A DNA stretch of 64,000 nucleotides from Spirosomataceae bacterium TFI 002 (GCA_900230115.1 LT907983.1:3983001-4047000); one strand, 5' to 3'. Shown: positions 18,043 to 28,054, counted from the stretch's first letter. Translations and numbers: made by a program. The notes: generated by a model not told the origin, from the letters alone.

Positions 18043-18069
18043 CAAAAGATGTAATTGGAGATCTATTAA

Positions 18070-19260
18070 TTACTCGATGATCCTGTTTTCATACCAAATC
18101 AAGCCGAGTCCTTCACTATTCTCTCCAAAGTTTTCTTCACAAATTAACACGTCTAAATCGCCATCTAAATCAATGTCGATCAATTCTACTTTATCAAACT
18201 TCGATCTATGTAGCTTTGAAATGGCTTGAAAGGTTGGTTTTATGTTCTTGAGTTCTTTGCCATTTACCCAAGTAAGTCCAATTTGTATTTCGTCGCCAGT
18301 TTCTGTGCTTAAAACTAAATCTTTAACCCCGTCGTCATTTATATCACCAACTTCTACAGATTTACAATTACCTGTAAATGCTTGAACTGAAATGATTTGT
18401 TCTTGCCAATTCGTACCATTTCTACTATAAATTCGGATCGTTTTATTGGTTTTTTCTGCCAAAATAACTTCTTCAATACCATCACCGTCAATATCGGAAA
18501 CTGACATAAACATTACTTCAAGGTTTTCAGCACCAATGAAGTGGCTCTTCCATTCTTTCTTTTGTAATTCTATATTTCCAGGATTTTCTAACCATCTACA
18601 TCCTTGTAGACCAGACTTTCTATCTGTTACAATGATATCCATATCGCCATCAGCATCCATATCTCTAAAAATAATAGACATGAGCCAAGACATAGAGGAA
18701 ATTGAATGCCATTTCCAATCTTCTAAATTTGATCTGTTCTGTGGGGCTTCAAACCAGCCAATTGAGCTATTCTCATCTTTACCGCCAGTTACTATATCGG
18801 GTCCATTTTTACCATCAATATCAAGAGGCTCTGCGTACATCCATCGCATTTTGTTAATGGATGCTGGTAATACTTCTGTCTTCCAATTATTAGCATTTAG
18901 TAGCTTGTTTTTGGGAGCAAAATGCACAAGTATCTTTTTTGACTTTCCTTCTGTACAACTGACGATGTCTAAGATGCCATCACTGTTCATATCCATAAAT
19001 ACAGCGTCTTCCACACTCGGAGTTTGGCCTACAATCACCGCAGGCCATAGGTTCTTTACCTTGTTTTTACCGGGATGTAGGTAGAGTTTCGTGATTCCTC
19101 CTTCTTCCCATCCAGTAGTAATATCCAAGAGTCCATCATTGTTAATATCAGCTAGCTTTACACCGTCGGCTCCATTGGAAGAGGCGTCAATTGTATGCAT
19201 TTTCCAGTTTTGCGAAAAGCACTGTGAAATTGAAAATAGTAATAAAGCAATTACTTTCAT
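18070..19260 (-). CDS. Secreted FG-GAP/VCBS-repeat beta-propeller protein
   Basis: A 396-residue protein with signal peptide MKVIALLLFSISQCFSQ. Seven DxDxDG-like calcium-binding loops recur at regular intervals: DINNDGLLDI, DMNSDGILDI, DIDGKNGPDI, DMDADGDMDI, DIDGDGIEEV, DINDDGVKDL and DIDLDGDLDV. Seven such repeats predict one seven-bladed, integrin-alpha-like propeller filling the whole chain, with no enzyme domain attached. Such proteins in polysaccharide loci are usually taken as carbohydrate-binding or scaffold proteins of the periplasm or cell surface. It is the last gene of the leftward arm, 8 bp after the sulfatase upstream of it, so it is almost certainly co-transcribed. Structure is confident; the ligand is unknown. 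Confidence 0.85.
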   Translation of the reverse strand: MKVIALLLFSISQCFSQNWKMHTIDASSNGADGVKLADINNDGLLDITTGWEEGGITKLYLHPGKNKVKNLWPAVIVGQTPSVEDAVFMDMNSDGILDIVSCTEGKSKKILVHFAPKNKLLNANNWKTEVLPASINKMRWMYAEPLDIDGKNGPDIVTGGKDENSSIGWFEAPQNRSNLEDWKWHSISSMSWLMSIIFRDMDADGDMDIIVTDRKSGLQGCRWLENPGNIELQKKEWKSHFIGAENLEVMFMSVSDIDGDGIEEVILAEKTNKTIRIYSRNGTNWQEQIISVQAFTGNCKSVEVGDINDDGVKDLVLSTETGDEIQIGLTWVNGKELKNIKPTFQAISKLHRSKFDKVELIDIDLDGDLDVLICEENFGENSEGLGLIWYENRIIE

Positions 19261-19268
19261 GAGGTATA

Positions 19269-20792
19269 TTATTTACCTTTTATAGCATTCAACTCCTCGG
19301 TTAGCTCTTTTACTTTTTCAGGTTCGGAGGCATATAAGTTTTGAGTTTCTGATGGATCGAGCCTTAAGTTATAAAGTTGACCTGGTGCTTCGTTCGCCTT
19401 TGGAGTAATTAGGACGGGTTCAGAAAAACCTCCAGAGCCTAATTTGTCTATCAATTTCCATGGACCTTTTCTAATGGCGAAGAAACCCTTGGAAGAGTGA
19501 TGAACAATTGAAATAGGGTCTTGGAAATTAGGCTTATCGCCTAAAACTATTGGTAGGATACTCTGACTGTCCTCTGCTGTGTTTTCGCCCAATTTAACTT
19601 TTAATAAGTCGGCACAGGTTGCCATTAGATTTGTCAAAGTTGCTGGAAAATCACTTACGCTGCCTGCTTTTACATGCTTTGGCCATTTTACTATAAATGG
19701 AATTCGGTGACCTCCTTCATGGATATCAGCTTTCATTCCTCGGTAGTCAGCAGCGGCTTTGTGGTTATATTTTTCGATAAAATCTGGTTTCCAAAAAGGG
19801 CCATTGTCCGAAGTGAAAATGATCATGGTATTGTCCGCTTCACCAGTTTCTTCTAGCGTTTTGAGTAGTTCGCCTATTTGGGCATCTACCATTTGAACAA
19901 AATCACCGTATTGACCTGCTCTTGAGCTACCTTTATAGTTTTCTGTAGGTACCCAAGGAGAGTGAGGAGCTGCTAATGGCAAGTATAAGAAAAACGGTTT
20001 CTTCTCTTTAGCATGGCTATTAATAAAGGTTTTTGCCTGTCTAATGAAGTTTGGTAGCACATCGTAAAAGTCAAAACTTTTAGTAACTCTTCCCGGTCTC
20101 CAAAAAGCTTGAGTTGCATAGGAGCCAGTATTTAAATCATTACCAGGAGTGAATTCCGACGGAATTTCGGTTAAAACATCGTTTTCCAAATAGCAATAAG
20201 GCTCCATGTCCAAGGATGCGGGTAAAATATAGCTGTAGTCAAAACCATGGTCCAATGGGCCGTCGGTAGGTTTTTGAGTGAAATCAACCCAATCTCCGTT
20301 TAAATCTCTCAACATACCGAATTCGTTCATATCTGTTGATTCCATTGAAATGGAGTCTTTAAATTCTGGTTTTAGTACCCAGTCAACTCCTAAGTGCCAT
20401 TTCCCAATCACAGCGGTTGTGTAATCTTGCCCCTGCAATAGCGAAGCCACGGTTTCACGATCCTTTTCCAGTAATGCTTGACCATAGCCTTGCAAAACTC
20501 CCTGAGGAAGTCTACTTCTCCAACAGTACCTGCCTGTCAATATTCCATATCTCGTTGGAGTACATACGGACGAGGGCGAGTGCATATCGGTAAATCGCAT
20601 ACCTTCTGCGGCTAGGCGATCAATATTTGGGGTTTGTGTTTTTGAAGCTGCATTGTAAGCAGAGACGTCTCCAAAACCCATATCGTCGGCTAATATATAT
20701 ATGATATTAGGCCTTTCGACTTGGTCTTCTTTTTGAGATTGGCATGCCCATAAACCTAGCAAGCAAAATAAAATCAAGCTATATATTTTCAT
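19269..20792 (-). CDS. Sulfatase, arylsulfatase A-like lipoprotein
   Basis: A 507-residue sulfatase with a lipoprotein signal ending LLGLWAC (Cys17). Metal ligands are in LADDMGFGDVSAYN (36-37) and FTSDNGPFW. The catalytic Cys77 lies in CTPTRYGILTG, followed by RYCWRSRLPQGV, a loop seen in one clade of Bacteroidota arylsulfatases. GKWHLG, LAAPHSPWVP and the substrate loop IHEGGHRIPFIVKWP are all present. The C-terminal LRLDPSETQNLY segment is typical. It is likely membrane-anchored on the periplasmic or outer face and acts on oligosaccharides. It lies 25 bp downstream of the iduronate-type sulfatase in one operon. Confidence 0.92.
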   Translation of the reverse strand: MKIYSLILFCLLGLWACQSQKEDQVERPNIIYILADDMGFGDVSAYNAASKTQTPNIDRLAAEGMRFTDMHSPSSVCTPTRYGILTGRYCWRSRLPQGVLQGYGQALLEKDRETVASLLQGQDYTTAVIGKWHLGVDWVLKPEFKDSISMESTDMNEFGMLRDLNGDWVDFTQKPTDGPLDHGFDYSYILPASLDMEPYCYLENDVLTEIPSEFTPGNDLNTGSYATQAFWRPGRVTKSFDFYDVLPNFIRQAKTFINSHAKEKKPFFLYLPLAAPHSPWVPTENYKGSSRAGQYGDFVQMVDAQIGELLKTLEETGEADNTMIIFTSDNGPFWKPDFIEKYNHKAAADYRGMKADIHEGGHRIPFIVKWPKHVKAGSVSDFPATLTNLMATCADLLKVKLGENTAEDSQSILPIVLGDKPNFQDPISIVHHSSKGFFAIRKGPWKLIDKLGSGGFSEPVLITPKANEAPGQLYNLRLDPSETQNLYASEPEKVKELTEELNAIKGK

Positions 20793-20817
20793 TTTTTATT
20801 AATTTTTCAAATCGAGT

Positions 20818-22248
20818 TTACTTTTCTGCTTTAGTAGCTTTGGCAAAGTATGCATTGTGATCCATATCGACTTTTGGAGACCAAGGAGCATTGTTAGTTG
20901 GTAGATACTTTTGCATTTCTTTTTTGACTTTTTGCATCTCACTTTTGCTTGCGAGGTTTACCCATTCATTTGGGTCTTGAGAATGATCATAGAGCTCTTC
21001 AGCCCCATTTTCATACTTTATGTAACGATACCTTTCCGATACGAGAGCGTGATTATATCTTCCATAAGTGGAGATGGCAACTTCTTTAAGTTTGCTTTTT
21101 GAATTCTCTAAAAGCGGCTTCAAGCTCATTCCTTCGTTTCGCATGTTTTTGTCCAAGCCGCAGAGTTCCACCAAAGTAGGGTAGATGTCCAGCAGCTCAA
21201 CAGGTTGATTGGTTCTTGAGCCTTTTTGAGGGCTTAATGTCTTGATTATGAGTGGTACATGTGTACCAGTTTGCCATAAACAATGTTTTGCAAATGTTCC
21301 TTTCTCGCCCAGCCTATACCCGTGATCTGAGTACAAAACAACAATTGTATTGTCTTTGTATGGGCTTTTTGCCAAAGCGTCTAAAACTTGTCCTACGTAA
21401 TGATCTACAAAAGTTGTACTTGCCAAATACCCCTGCACAATATTTTTCCATTGGTTGGTTTCAATTGCCCAATCGGTGCTTGGCATCATGGGCATATCAT
21501 CTATTTGGATAGCAATTTCAGGTAGATCGTCTTTGTCGTTTTTTAAATATGGAGGTGTAGTAACTGACTCTAGTGGATGCATGTCGAACCATTTTTGTGG
21601 AACATACCATGGCACATGCGGTCTTACAAACCCTACACTCAAGAAAAATGGTTTATCATGATTTTCTGACAGTCTTTCTATTGCCCATTGAGCAGACTTA
21701 TAATCCGGCATTTTGGAATCGGTTTCTGGAAATGCACCCCAGTCAGTAGATGTTCCTTTTTTATCCCAATGAAAACTCTTTTCAGGCTTAGGGCCAAAAC
21801 CTTTAATTCTACCTCCAGAAATTTGCAGAACGCCTTCGGGAGCGTGTTCATGGAAGATTTTTCCAACTCCCATTGTTTTATATCCATTCTCACCGAAATA
21901 CTCTTGCAAGAACTTAATGCCCTGCATGGCTGAAGATGCTTCCCTAATTTCCTCATCTTTTAATTGCCCGTAAATTCCAGAAGTAGAAGGTCTCAAGCCA
22001 CTCATAATGGATGCACGTGAAGGCCCACAAAGTGCTGTTTGGCAATGTGCATTCATAAATAGGACACCTTCCGATGCCAGCTTGTCAATATTGGGAGTAA
22101 TAGCTGAGGGGTTACCACCCATAGTACCGACCCAGTCATTGAGATCGTCAATGCTGATCATCAATATGTTGGGTTTTGTGGGAGGCGTTTCATTAGCCTT
22201 GAACCCAAGTGCCAGCAATGAAATAAGAATAAAAATGGAGGCTTTCAT
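20818..22248 (-). CDS. Sulfatase, iduronate-2-sulfatase-like (S1_7-type by motif)
   Basis: A 476-residue secreted sulfatase with a signal peptide of about 19 residues. ISIDDLNDWVG (metal ligands, residues 34-35), catalytic Cys74 in CGPSRASIMSGLRPSTSGIY, GVGKIFHEH in place of GKWHLG, VGFVRPHVPW, and LYSDHGYRLGEKGTFAKH are the set seen in iduronate-2-sulfatases: DH instead of DN, and the 'lGE...w.K' loop. The human-type enzyme removes 2-O-sulfate from iduronate or glucuronate. A second gene of the same type lies at 29769-31220. The presence of two copies suggests a polymer with 2-O-sulfated uronic acid or a similarly placed sulfate. Starts one base away from the stop of the lyase gene upstream. 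Confidence 0.92.
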   Translation of the reverse strand: MKASIFILISLLALGFKANETPPTKPNILMISIDDLNDWVGTMGGNPSAITPNIDKLASEGVLFMNAHCQTALCGPSRASIMSGLRPSTSGIYGQLKDEEIREASSAMQGIKFLQEYFGENGYKTMGVGKIFHEHAPEGVLQISGGRIKGFGPKPEKSFHWDKKGTSTDWGAFPETDSKMPDYKSAQWAIERLSENHDKPFFLSVGFVRPHVPWYVPQKWFDMHPLESVTTPPYLKNDKDDLPEIAIQIDDMPMMPSTDWAIETNQWKNIVQGYLASTTFVDHYVGQVLDALAKSPYKDNTIVVLYSDHGYRLGEKGTFAKHCLWQTGTHVPLIIKTLSPQKGSRTNQPVELLDIYPTLVELCGLDKNMRNEGMSLKPLLENSKSKLKEVAISTYGRYNHALVSERYRYIKYENGAEELYDHSQDPNEWVNLASKSEMQKVKKEMQKYLPTNNAPWSPKVDMDHNAYFAKATKAEK

Positions 22249-22249
22249 A

Positions 22250-24772
22250 TTATTTGTTGTCAGGCATAAGGGCTGCTTTTTGGATAGATTTCGGAATCAC
22301 ATCTACAGACTCTTTATAGAGCATTTTTCCATTGCTATATTCTAAGATTTTAGCATTTGGTCCATCGTTTTTATTTAAAGCACCTGAAGATACGAAGCTT
22401 GCCTTACTTTTCTTATTATAGGCCGTGAGTTTCGCTGCTTTGTTCACATCTAGTTCCGCAACTACTTCCCAATCTCCAATGAAGTAACTTCCTTTTGTAT
22501 TTATTTTGATTTCCTTGAATTCATTTTTCTCATTAATTTGAAAAATAGCTAAATATCTCATTTTGTTAGTTTTAGCTTTTGTTGAGCCTTTGAAATGCCA
22601 CTGATCTGTAAACTCCATTGGCTCTCCTTCTTCGTCTTCTTTTTTAGTCCAATTATCAACAGGAATAGAAAACTCACTCGTCACATTGAAATTAATAGCA
22701 GAGGAAGAATGTAAAGTGACTGCGGCTGCCCCTGCTTCATTATTTGCATATATTGTCTTTGTTTTTTCATTGATTTGAAGTCCAGTATCATTGTGTAATA
22801 ACCAGTTCCAGTCTGCAGGGTGGTCTGCCTCTAGGTCGTCATAAATTACAATAATTCCGGATCTTAGCATCAAATAATGTCGCATATAAGCTTTCATGCC
22901 TAGGTCTATATTTTCGCCTAAATCCTTACCTGAATACGCATTTGAGGCATCTCCCATTGCATAGGATATTTGTTCACCATGAATAAAACGAGGAATAAGT
23001 CCATAAGCACCTGCATTGAAAGGTTGACCTTGACCATCAATCAAAATTGCGTTGTGACCTTGAGTATGCTTATACCAACCTAAAAAATGCGGATCACCCA
23101 TTGCAGGTCTATATCCCGAGTTGTAAAAGAGTCTTTTACCGCCAAAAGCAATGTTGAATGAGTTTTGATCGGCATGGGTATGTGCCAATGAACCAAAAGG
23201 ACTGCTACGTAAAGAAAGCATTAAGTTACTTTCGGCGTTCTGCAAGTTGGTGTGCATGTAACCAACGCCAATATCCGTAAATACGGCAGCTTGAGGCAAG
23301 TCAAACTTTGATATGGGTGCAGGTGGAGGTAAATCATTTGTTTGGGTGACTCTATACCAGCGAAACTCTTCATCATCAGCAATGGATATTTCGTTGCTTT
23401 TGGCAATTTCATTTGCGTACCAAGCTGCATATGGGTCATTGAAAATTCTTGCTGCTGCATCCGCATATCCAGCATAACCGATTGTTGGTTTTTGGTGTTT
23501 ATCACCGTCATTGCAGAACCCATCAGGCACTGAATTGGGTGGAAATGCATAAATCAACCATTTAGGATTGTTTTTAAACCATTGATTTGTCATGAATTCT
23601 TTTCCACTCAAGTCTTTGAAAATACGTGATGCCTCATACAAGGTCAAGGTATTCATTCTAAAATACGCATAGCCATTGAACCAAGCTCCATCTTCTTCTC
23701 CCATTTTGGGATTTTGAGCGATCCAAATATCGTAGATGTAACTTAGCCATTTTTCGGCGTCAGGAGTTTCGCCAACTAGAGCAATAGAAGCGTAAAGCAT
23801 GCGATGCATGATATGTTGCCACACGTGCATAGAAGAGGACCTATGCTCCACACTGTTTACCCACTTTTTGTAAAAACCATTGGCACGAACAGAAACGTTT
23901 TTTACAATGACTTCTTTTTCTACTTTTGAGAATTTATCCGAAAATGTATCTAACGCTAAAGCGAAACCAGTCATGGTGCCTGCATCGCCAAAGTCAGAAT
24001 TGTGAGATGCCCCCATGGGGTCCCAAGTAACGGCTTCTGCCACCCATGCTTTGGCAGTTTTAAAGTACTTTTCATCTCCTGTGAGAATATATGCTTGGCA
24101 CAGAGTATGTAAAACCATGTATACTTTATTTCCAACTTTTTTACTTGCTAGAAGTGCAATTTTTTTGTTTTCAAAATCATTTTTTCCCTCAAATTTTGGA
24201 TTGAGGTCAACTTCTGTTGGAATGGTTGTATGAAGGTATTCGTCGGCTTCCGCTATGATTTGTGTAACTTCTGCATAGTTCTTCGATTTAACTCGCAAGA
24301 GATCAATATCTTTTTTGTTAATTAAAACACGAGGACGACTTTGAGGAATATTTGCAATAATTTCCTTGCTATTTATGGTTTCAAATAGTGGTGTGTTTTC
24401 AGTAATTCTAAAATTGTAAGTTGGACTCCATTCTCCATCCTTGACTTTATATTGCCAATACCAATTGCCTTGACTTAAAGTTTTATGAGGGTTATATATA
24501 CCGTAATTGAGTTCTGTTTTTTCGATTAAGTCACGCGTAAAATCAGCAGATGTAGAAAGACGGACACTATATTTCGTTTTCTTTTCTGAGGTCCATTGCA
24601 AACTTGGAGAGTTAAAAGCTGCTTCTTGTCCTCCTGACGGTGTTGCCCAAATCCTGATTTTGGGATAAATGACAGCAACATCTGGAGTTTTATAGTTTGG
24701 GACTTGACTATATCCGTCGCTAAAAGCGTTGAAAACGAAGAAATACAAAAAGAAATAAAAGAGCTTTTTCAT
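22250..24772 (-). CDS. Heparinase II/III-like polysaccharide lyase with DUF4962-type N-terminus
   Basis: An 840-residue secreted protein with a signal peptide ending near SDGYSQ. Residues about 25-130 form a fibronectin-like beta domain (SPSLQWTS; GNWYWQYKV). Next comes an alpha/alpha toroid (about 145-480) with RSSSMHVWQHIMHRM (311-325) and the Tyr-rich FNGYAYFRM (365-373). A heparinase II/III beta-sandwich follows, with AHTHADQNSF (530-539) and GHNAILIDG (572-580). The Asn/His-Tyr-His arrangement matches the base, acid and neutraliser of this lyase fold, which beta-eliminates at uronic acids to leave a 4,5-unsaturated end. The exact PL family (candidates PL21, PL35, PL37-like) cannot be set by eye. 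The downstream GH105 product is the expected partner. Confidence 0.85.
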   Translation of the reverse strand: MKKLFYFFLYFFVFNAFSDGYSQVPNYKTPDVAVIYPKIRIWATPSGGQEAAFNSPSLQWTSEKKTKYSVRLSTSADFTRDLIEKTELNYGIYNPHKTLSQGNWYWQYKVKDGEWSPTYNFRITENTPLFETINSKEIIANIPQSRPRVLINKKDIDLLRVKSKNYAEVTQIIAEADEYLHTTIPTEVDLNPKFEGKNDFENKKIALLASKKVGNKVYMVLHTLCQAYILTGDEKYFKTAKAWVAEAVTWDPMGASHNSDFGDAGTMTGFALALDTFSDKFSKVEKEVIVKNVSVRANGFYKKWVNSVEHRSSSMHVWQHIMHRMLYASIALVGETPDAEKWLSYIYDIWIAQNPKMGEEDGAWFNGYAYFRMNTLTLYEASRIFKDLSGKEFMTNQWFKNNPKWLIYAFPPNSVPDGFCNDGDKHQKPTIGYAGYADAAARIFNDPYAAWYANEIAKSNEISIADDEEFRWYRVTQTNDLPPPAPISKFDLPQAAVFTDIGVGYMHTNLQNAESNLMLSLRSSPFGSLAHTHADQNSFNIAFGGKRLFYNSGYRPAMGDPHFLGWYKHTQGHNAILIDGQGQPFNAGAYGLIPRFIHGEQISYAMGDASNAYSGKDLGENIDLGMKAYMRHYLMLRSGIIVIYDDLEADHPADWNWLLHNDTGLQINEKTKTIYANNEAGAAAVTLHSSSAINFNVTSEFSIPVDNWTKKEDEEGEPMEFTDQWHFKGSTKAKTNKMRYLAIFQINEKNEFKEIKINTKGSYFIGDWEVVAELDVNKAAKLTAYNKKSKASFVSSGALNKNDGPNAKILEYSNGKMLYKESVDVIPKSIQKAALMPDNK

Positions 24773-24820
24773 CGTATTTGTTTTTAAACCTAGTGGTTGT
24801 TGAATTCTATATTTTTGGGA

Positions 24821-26602
24821 TTACTCTAAAGCATAAACCTTAAAGTTTCTATACCTGAAATGGGTCCATTGCATTTGTCTAAAGCCCATTTTTCCTCCTT
24901 GAAGCACTGCACCATATGCTTTGCCATCGTCAGTCCAATTTACTACTTCTCTGCCATCTATTGTCATTAGAATGTGATTGTCGTTTTTGGTCAAAACCAC
25001 CTTGTGAATGGAAGTAGATTTAGCAGGAATGCCATCTTCACCATTTTGAACCAAATTGAAACCAGCATTTTTTCTGAGATGAGCTACAACTCTCTCTCTA
25101 TTGTCGCGTCCATTGGCGTAGTAAGAAATGTGGTAATTATTGAGATCGCTTTTGGTATAACCTCTAAAAACGCCATCTCGCTTTTTAAGTCTTTTGTCAA
25201 AAATATCTTCGCCATTGACACCTTTTGCAGAGAAAAACATGATTACCAAACCAGCATCAGTTTCCAAGTTTTGTACTTCCCATTCGGCAATAAAACTGCC
25301 AGGGAAATCCTCAGGACACCAAAGTACGTGATGTCCCTCTTCATTAGGGGAGTTCATGTGCATCCAGTTTTCTTTAAACTCCGTTTTACCTGGGCCCTCC
25401 ATTTGCCAGTTTTTGAGGTCATCCTTTTCTGACAATGGATTGTCATAAATGAGCTTTCCTTTTTTTACGGATTGTGAAATTTCATTTTTGTCAATTGCTT
25501 TCAAAAGCTCGCATCCAGCAATTAAAAAAGCTCCTGTGCCGTATTCTTCCCATGCCTCTTCTGTATATGGAAGGGGTTCTTTTCCGGGAGGTTGCACAAA
25601 CCCTAGTCTTCCTTCAGAGTTTACGAGAGCCTCCAAACCATTCCAAGCTTTGAGGGCTTTGGGCATATAAACTTCAGCGTCCAGTAATCCATTGTTTACT
25701 CCCCATAAAAAAGCGTAACAGAAAAATGAACTTCCGCTTGTTTCGGGTTGTGGAAAGGTTTCAGGATCCAAAAGGCTAGGACGCCAAAGGCCGTCAGCTT
25801 GCTGAACTTCTGCTATTTTGGCAACCATGGTTTTGAATTGGTCTTCAAAGAAAAGACGTTTGGGATGGTTTTTAGGAATGATGGTAAGCATATTTGCCAA
25901 TCCCGCTACCACCCATCCGTTTCCTCGACTCCAATAAAGGTTCTTATTATTGGGCGTTTGATGTTCAAAGTATCGATCGTCTCGAAAGAAAAATTTATCG
26001 TTTTTGTCTTGAAGGTATTTGGTAGTAATAATCCAGTTGTCGATTGCGTAATCGAGGTATTTTTCGTCACCCGAAATGGCATACATTTTTGCAAATGTTG
26101 GTGGAGCCATAAAAAGTGCATCACACCAAGTCCACCATTCTCGACGGTACTTATTGTCCATAAAACGGACATCAGGTTTTGGCATTCTTTCAAGATGGGC
26201 ATCCATAACCCATTGTAGTCTTTGTATTATTTCAGGCTCTTTTTTCTCTTTAAAAAGGTCAATGTAAACTTGACCAATTGCGATACGGTCAGCGTCAAAA
26301 ACTCTATTTTCGGTTGTCCAATTGTGGAGCTTTCCTAGTTTGTAAAGTTGATCGAAATACTTTTGTTCTCCTGTGGTTTTGTGCAATTCCATCAACCCGA
26401 TGTATAGCGTAGCAAAATGCCAGTTCAAGGGGTTGTATTTTTCTTGATGAGCAGTTTGTTTGTTTTGCCAATCTGCCACTAAAAATAATTTATTTTTGAG
26501 TTCAGTTTGGTCAATCGCAGAAAGACTCAATGGCTCATTTGCAATGGTGCTGCCAGCAAAAAAAAAGGATAGAATAAACAGTAAGTATAAAGTGTTCTTC
26601 AT
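24821..26602 (-). CDS. Unsaturated uronyl hydrolase GH105 fused to a DUF1961-like domain
   Basis: A 593-residue secreted protein with signal peptide ending STIAN. Residues about 35-370 form a GH105/GH88-type (alpha/alpha)6 barrel. WWTWCDALFMAPP (157-168) carries the catalytic Asp161, and SRGNGW (225-230) and YGTGAFL are the other family blocks. Such enzymes remove the 4,5-unsaturated uronic acid left by a polysaccharide lyase, working by hydration of the double bond. Residues about 381-593 form a separate beta-sandwich with KGKLIYDNPLSEKDDLKNW and IHKVVLTKNDNHILMTIDGREV, matching the DUF1961 concanavalin-like fold. The added domain may bind the sugar chain. It is followed 48 bp later by the lyase gene, so the two enzymes are made together. 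Confidence 0.88.
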   Translation of the reverse strand: MKNTLYLLFILSFFFAGSTIANEPLSLSAIDQTELKNKLFLVADWQNKQTAHQEKYNPLNWHFATLYIGLMELHKTTGEQKYFDQLYKLGKLHNWTTENRVFDADRIAIGQVYIDLFKEKKEPEIIQRLQWVMDAHLERMPKPDVRFMDNKYRREWWTWCDALFMAPPTFAKMYAISGDEKYLDYAIDNWIITTKYLQDKNDKFFFRDDRYFEHQTPNNKNLYWSRGNGWVVAGLANMLTIIPKNHPKRLFFEDQFKTMVAKIAEVQQADGLWRPSLLDPETFPQPETSGSSFFCYAFLWGVNNGLLDAEVYMPKALKAWNGLEALVNSEGRLGFVQPPGKEPLPYTEEAWEEYGTGAFLIAGCELLKAIDKNEISQSVKKGKLIYDNPLSEKDDLKNWQMEGPGKTEFKENWMHMNSPNEEGHHVLWCPEDFPGSFIAEWEVQNLETDAGLVIMFFSAKGVNGEDIFDKRLKKRDGVFRGYTKSDLNNYHISYYANGRDNRERVVAHLRKNAGFNLVQNGEDGIPAKSTSIHKVVLTKNDNHILMTIDGREVVNWTDDGKAYGAVLQGGKMGFRQMQWTHFRYRNFKVYALE

Positions 26603-26731
26603 GGTTATATTATTGTTTTAAGGGGCTGCATATCCTATCCTAATGTTTTTTGACGGTTATTGTTTTATACTCTCTTAAGGTGTTAGTAGTGAGTGTTATA
26701 GGTTGATTTATGTTTTAGGTAAAAGGGTTGG

Positions 26732-28054
26732 TTAGTCTTTAGTTTTGTCATCTATGGGTAATTCGGTAACATGCATCTTTGCCAATACCGTAGAGAATTC
26801 TTCTTTAAGTTTTAGCACCTCTCGGCTTAATTGGCTTTTGGATAAATCTTTCTTTTCGTAAGGATCGTTTTTGACATTATAGAATTCACCATTTTCATAT
26901 AGTTTCCATTCTTTATTTTGAACCAATCTTTTAAGGGGGAACTTCTCTTTTCCTGGATCGTAATGGCTGAATATCCAGTTGCGAGTATCAGAAAAATCTC
27001 CCTTTAGTTGAGGGTAAAAGCTAAGTCCATCTGTTTCGAAAGATTCGGGTAGTTTAATGTTGGCGGCTTGTGCTATTGTTGGCAGGAAATCGGTAAAGTC
27101 AATAAGGTTATCGTTCTGTTGCCCAGCTTTGATTTGACCCGCCCAATAGGCTACCAAAGGAACATGCATGCCGTATTCTGTGGTGGAGCCCTTCATTCCT
27201 GGAATGGTTACGTTACCCATTTGCGATTTTATTCCAACTCCCGTCCCATTGTCTCCAGTGAAGATTATGAGGGTGTTATCAGCGATACCAAGTTCTACAG
27301 TTTTATCAATAATTTCGCCTACAAGTTTATCCATATACGCAACCTCGTCCTTGAAATAAATAGGGTCGGATTTGGTACTATGAGCATTTCCTTCGCCAGG
27401 TATGTCAAATGAATCGTAATTCTCGGTATCAGGAGAAGGAACATATGGCCTGTGGGTTAATGCCATAGGGTAATATGCAAAAAAGGGCTCATCCTTATTT
27501 GTTTCCATAAAGTCCATGATGAATTCGGTATGAAGTTTTGGGCCATATTCACCATTGTTATACTTTTTCATTACCCCATTTTCCAAAACTCGTGGGTTTT
27601 TGTATCGCTCATTGTAACTGGTGAAGGTAAGTTGCCATAGGTGGTAAGAATCGAAACCAGCTTTGTAAGGGCCAAAAGCATCGCTTCCCAATTGCCATTT
27701 TCCAGCGATACAGGTTTTATAACCTTCCGACTTGAGGATGTGGGCGAATGTAGTTTCATTCATGTCTAATGAACCAAACTTAAGGTAGTTGCGGAAGTTG
27801 TACTTCCCTGTCATGATTTGAACTCTTGATGGAGTGCAAAGTGGCTGGGAATAGCAGTAGTTAAACTGCATTCCCTTTGCTGCCATTTGGTTTATTCTAG
27901 GAGTTTTATAGTTCGTATTTCCATAACTATTAAAAGCTTCAAAGCCAATATCGTCCGCCATGATTAAGATAATATTTGGCTGCTTACTTCTCGTTGTTTG
28001 AGCTGTAGACTGGAGGTTTAATGCTAAAAGAAATAGGAAAATTGTATATTTCAT
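26732..28054 (-). CDS. Sulfatase, formylglycine Cys-type, first gene of the leftward lyase operon
   Basis: A 440-residue secreted sulfatase with signal peptide ending QSTAQ. Metal ligands lie in IMADDIGFEAF (34-35) and FTGDNGTGV. Catalytic Cys73 is in LCTPSRVQIMTG, a normal signature. The GKWHLG block reads GKWQLG (Gln for His), a variation seen in some subfamilies. The N-terminal SYGNTNYKTPRINQMAAKG and C-terminal FYNVKNDPYEKKDLS are typical. It is the first gene after a predicted regulator-bound promoter and leads an apparent operon: sulfatase, GH105, lyase, two sulfatases, FG-GAP protein. A 129-bp gap separates it from the GH105 gene, so an extra promoter there is possible, though no TAnnTTTG element was seen. 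Confidence 0.92.
   Translation of the reverse strand: MKYTIFLFLLALNLQSTAQTTRSKQPNIILIMADDIGFEAFNSYGNTNYKTPRINQMAAKGMQFNYCYSQPLCTPSRVQIMTGKYNFRNYLKFGSLDMNETTFAHILKSEGYKTCIAGKWQLGSDAFGPYKAGFDSYHLWQLTFTSYNERYKNPRVLENGVMKKYNNGEYGPKLHTEFIMDFMETNKDEPFFAYYPMALTHRPYVPSPDTENYDSFDIPGEGNAHSTKSDPIYFKDEVAYMDKLVGEIIDKTVELGIADNTLIIFTGDNGTGVGIKSQMGNVTIPGMKGSTTEYGMHVPLVAYWAGQIKAGQQNDNLIDFTDFLPTIAQAANIKLPESFETDGLSFYPQLKGDFSDTRNWIFSHYDPGKEKFPLKRLVQNKEWKLYENGEFYNVKNDPYEKKDLSKSQLSREVLKLKEEFSTVLAKMHVTELPIDDKTKD

Noticed and set aside
18043-18069. Terminator between the two convergent arms
   Set aside because: Only a 6-bp inverted repeat with an 11-nt loop and no T-run, partly inside the FG-GAP gene; not enough to call.
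18446-19084. 212-codon plus-strand open frame opposite the FG-GAP gene
   Set aside because: The minus-strand frame has a signal peptide and seven clear calcium-binding repeats; the plus-strand frame has low-complexity Ser/Phe/Ile-rich sequence typical of an antisense shadow.
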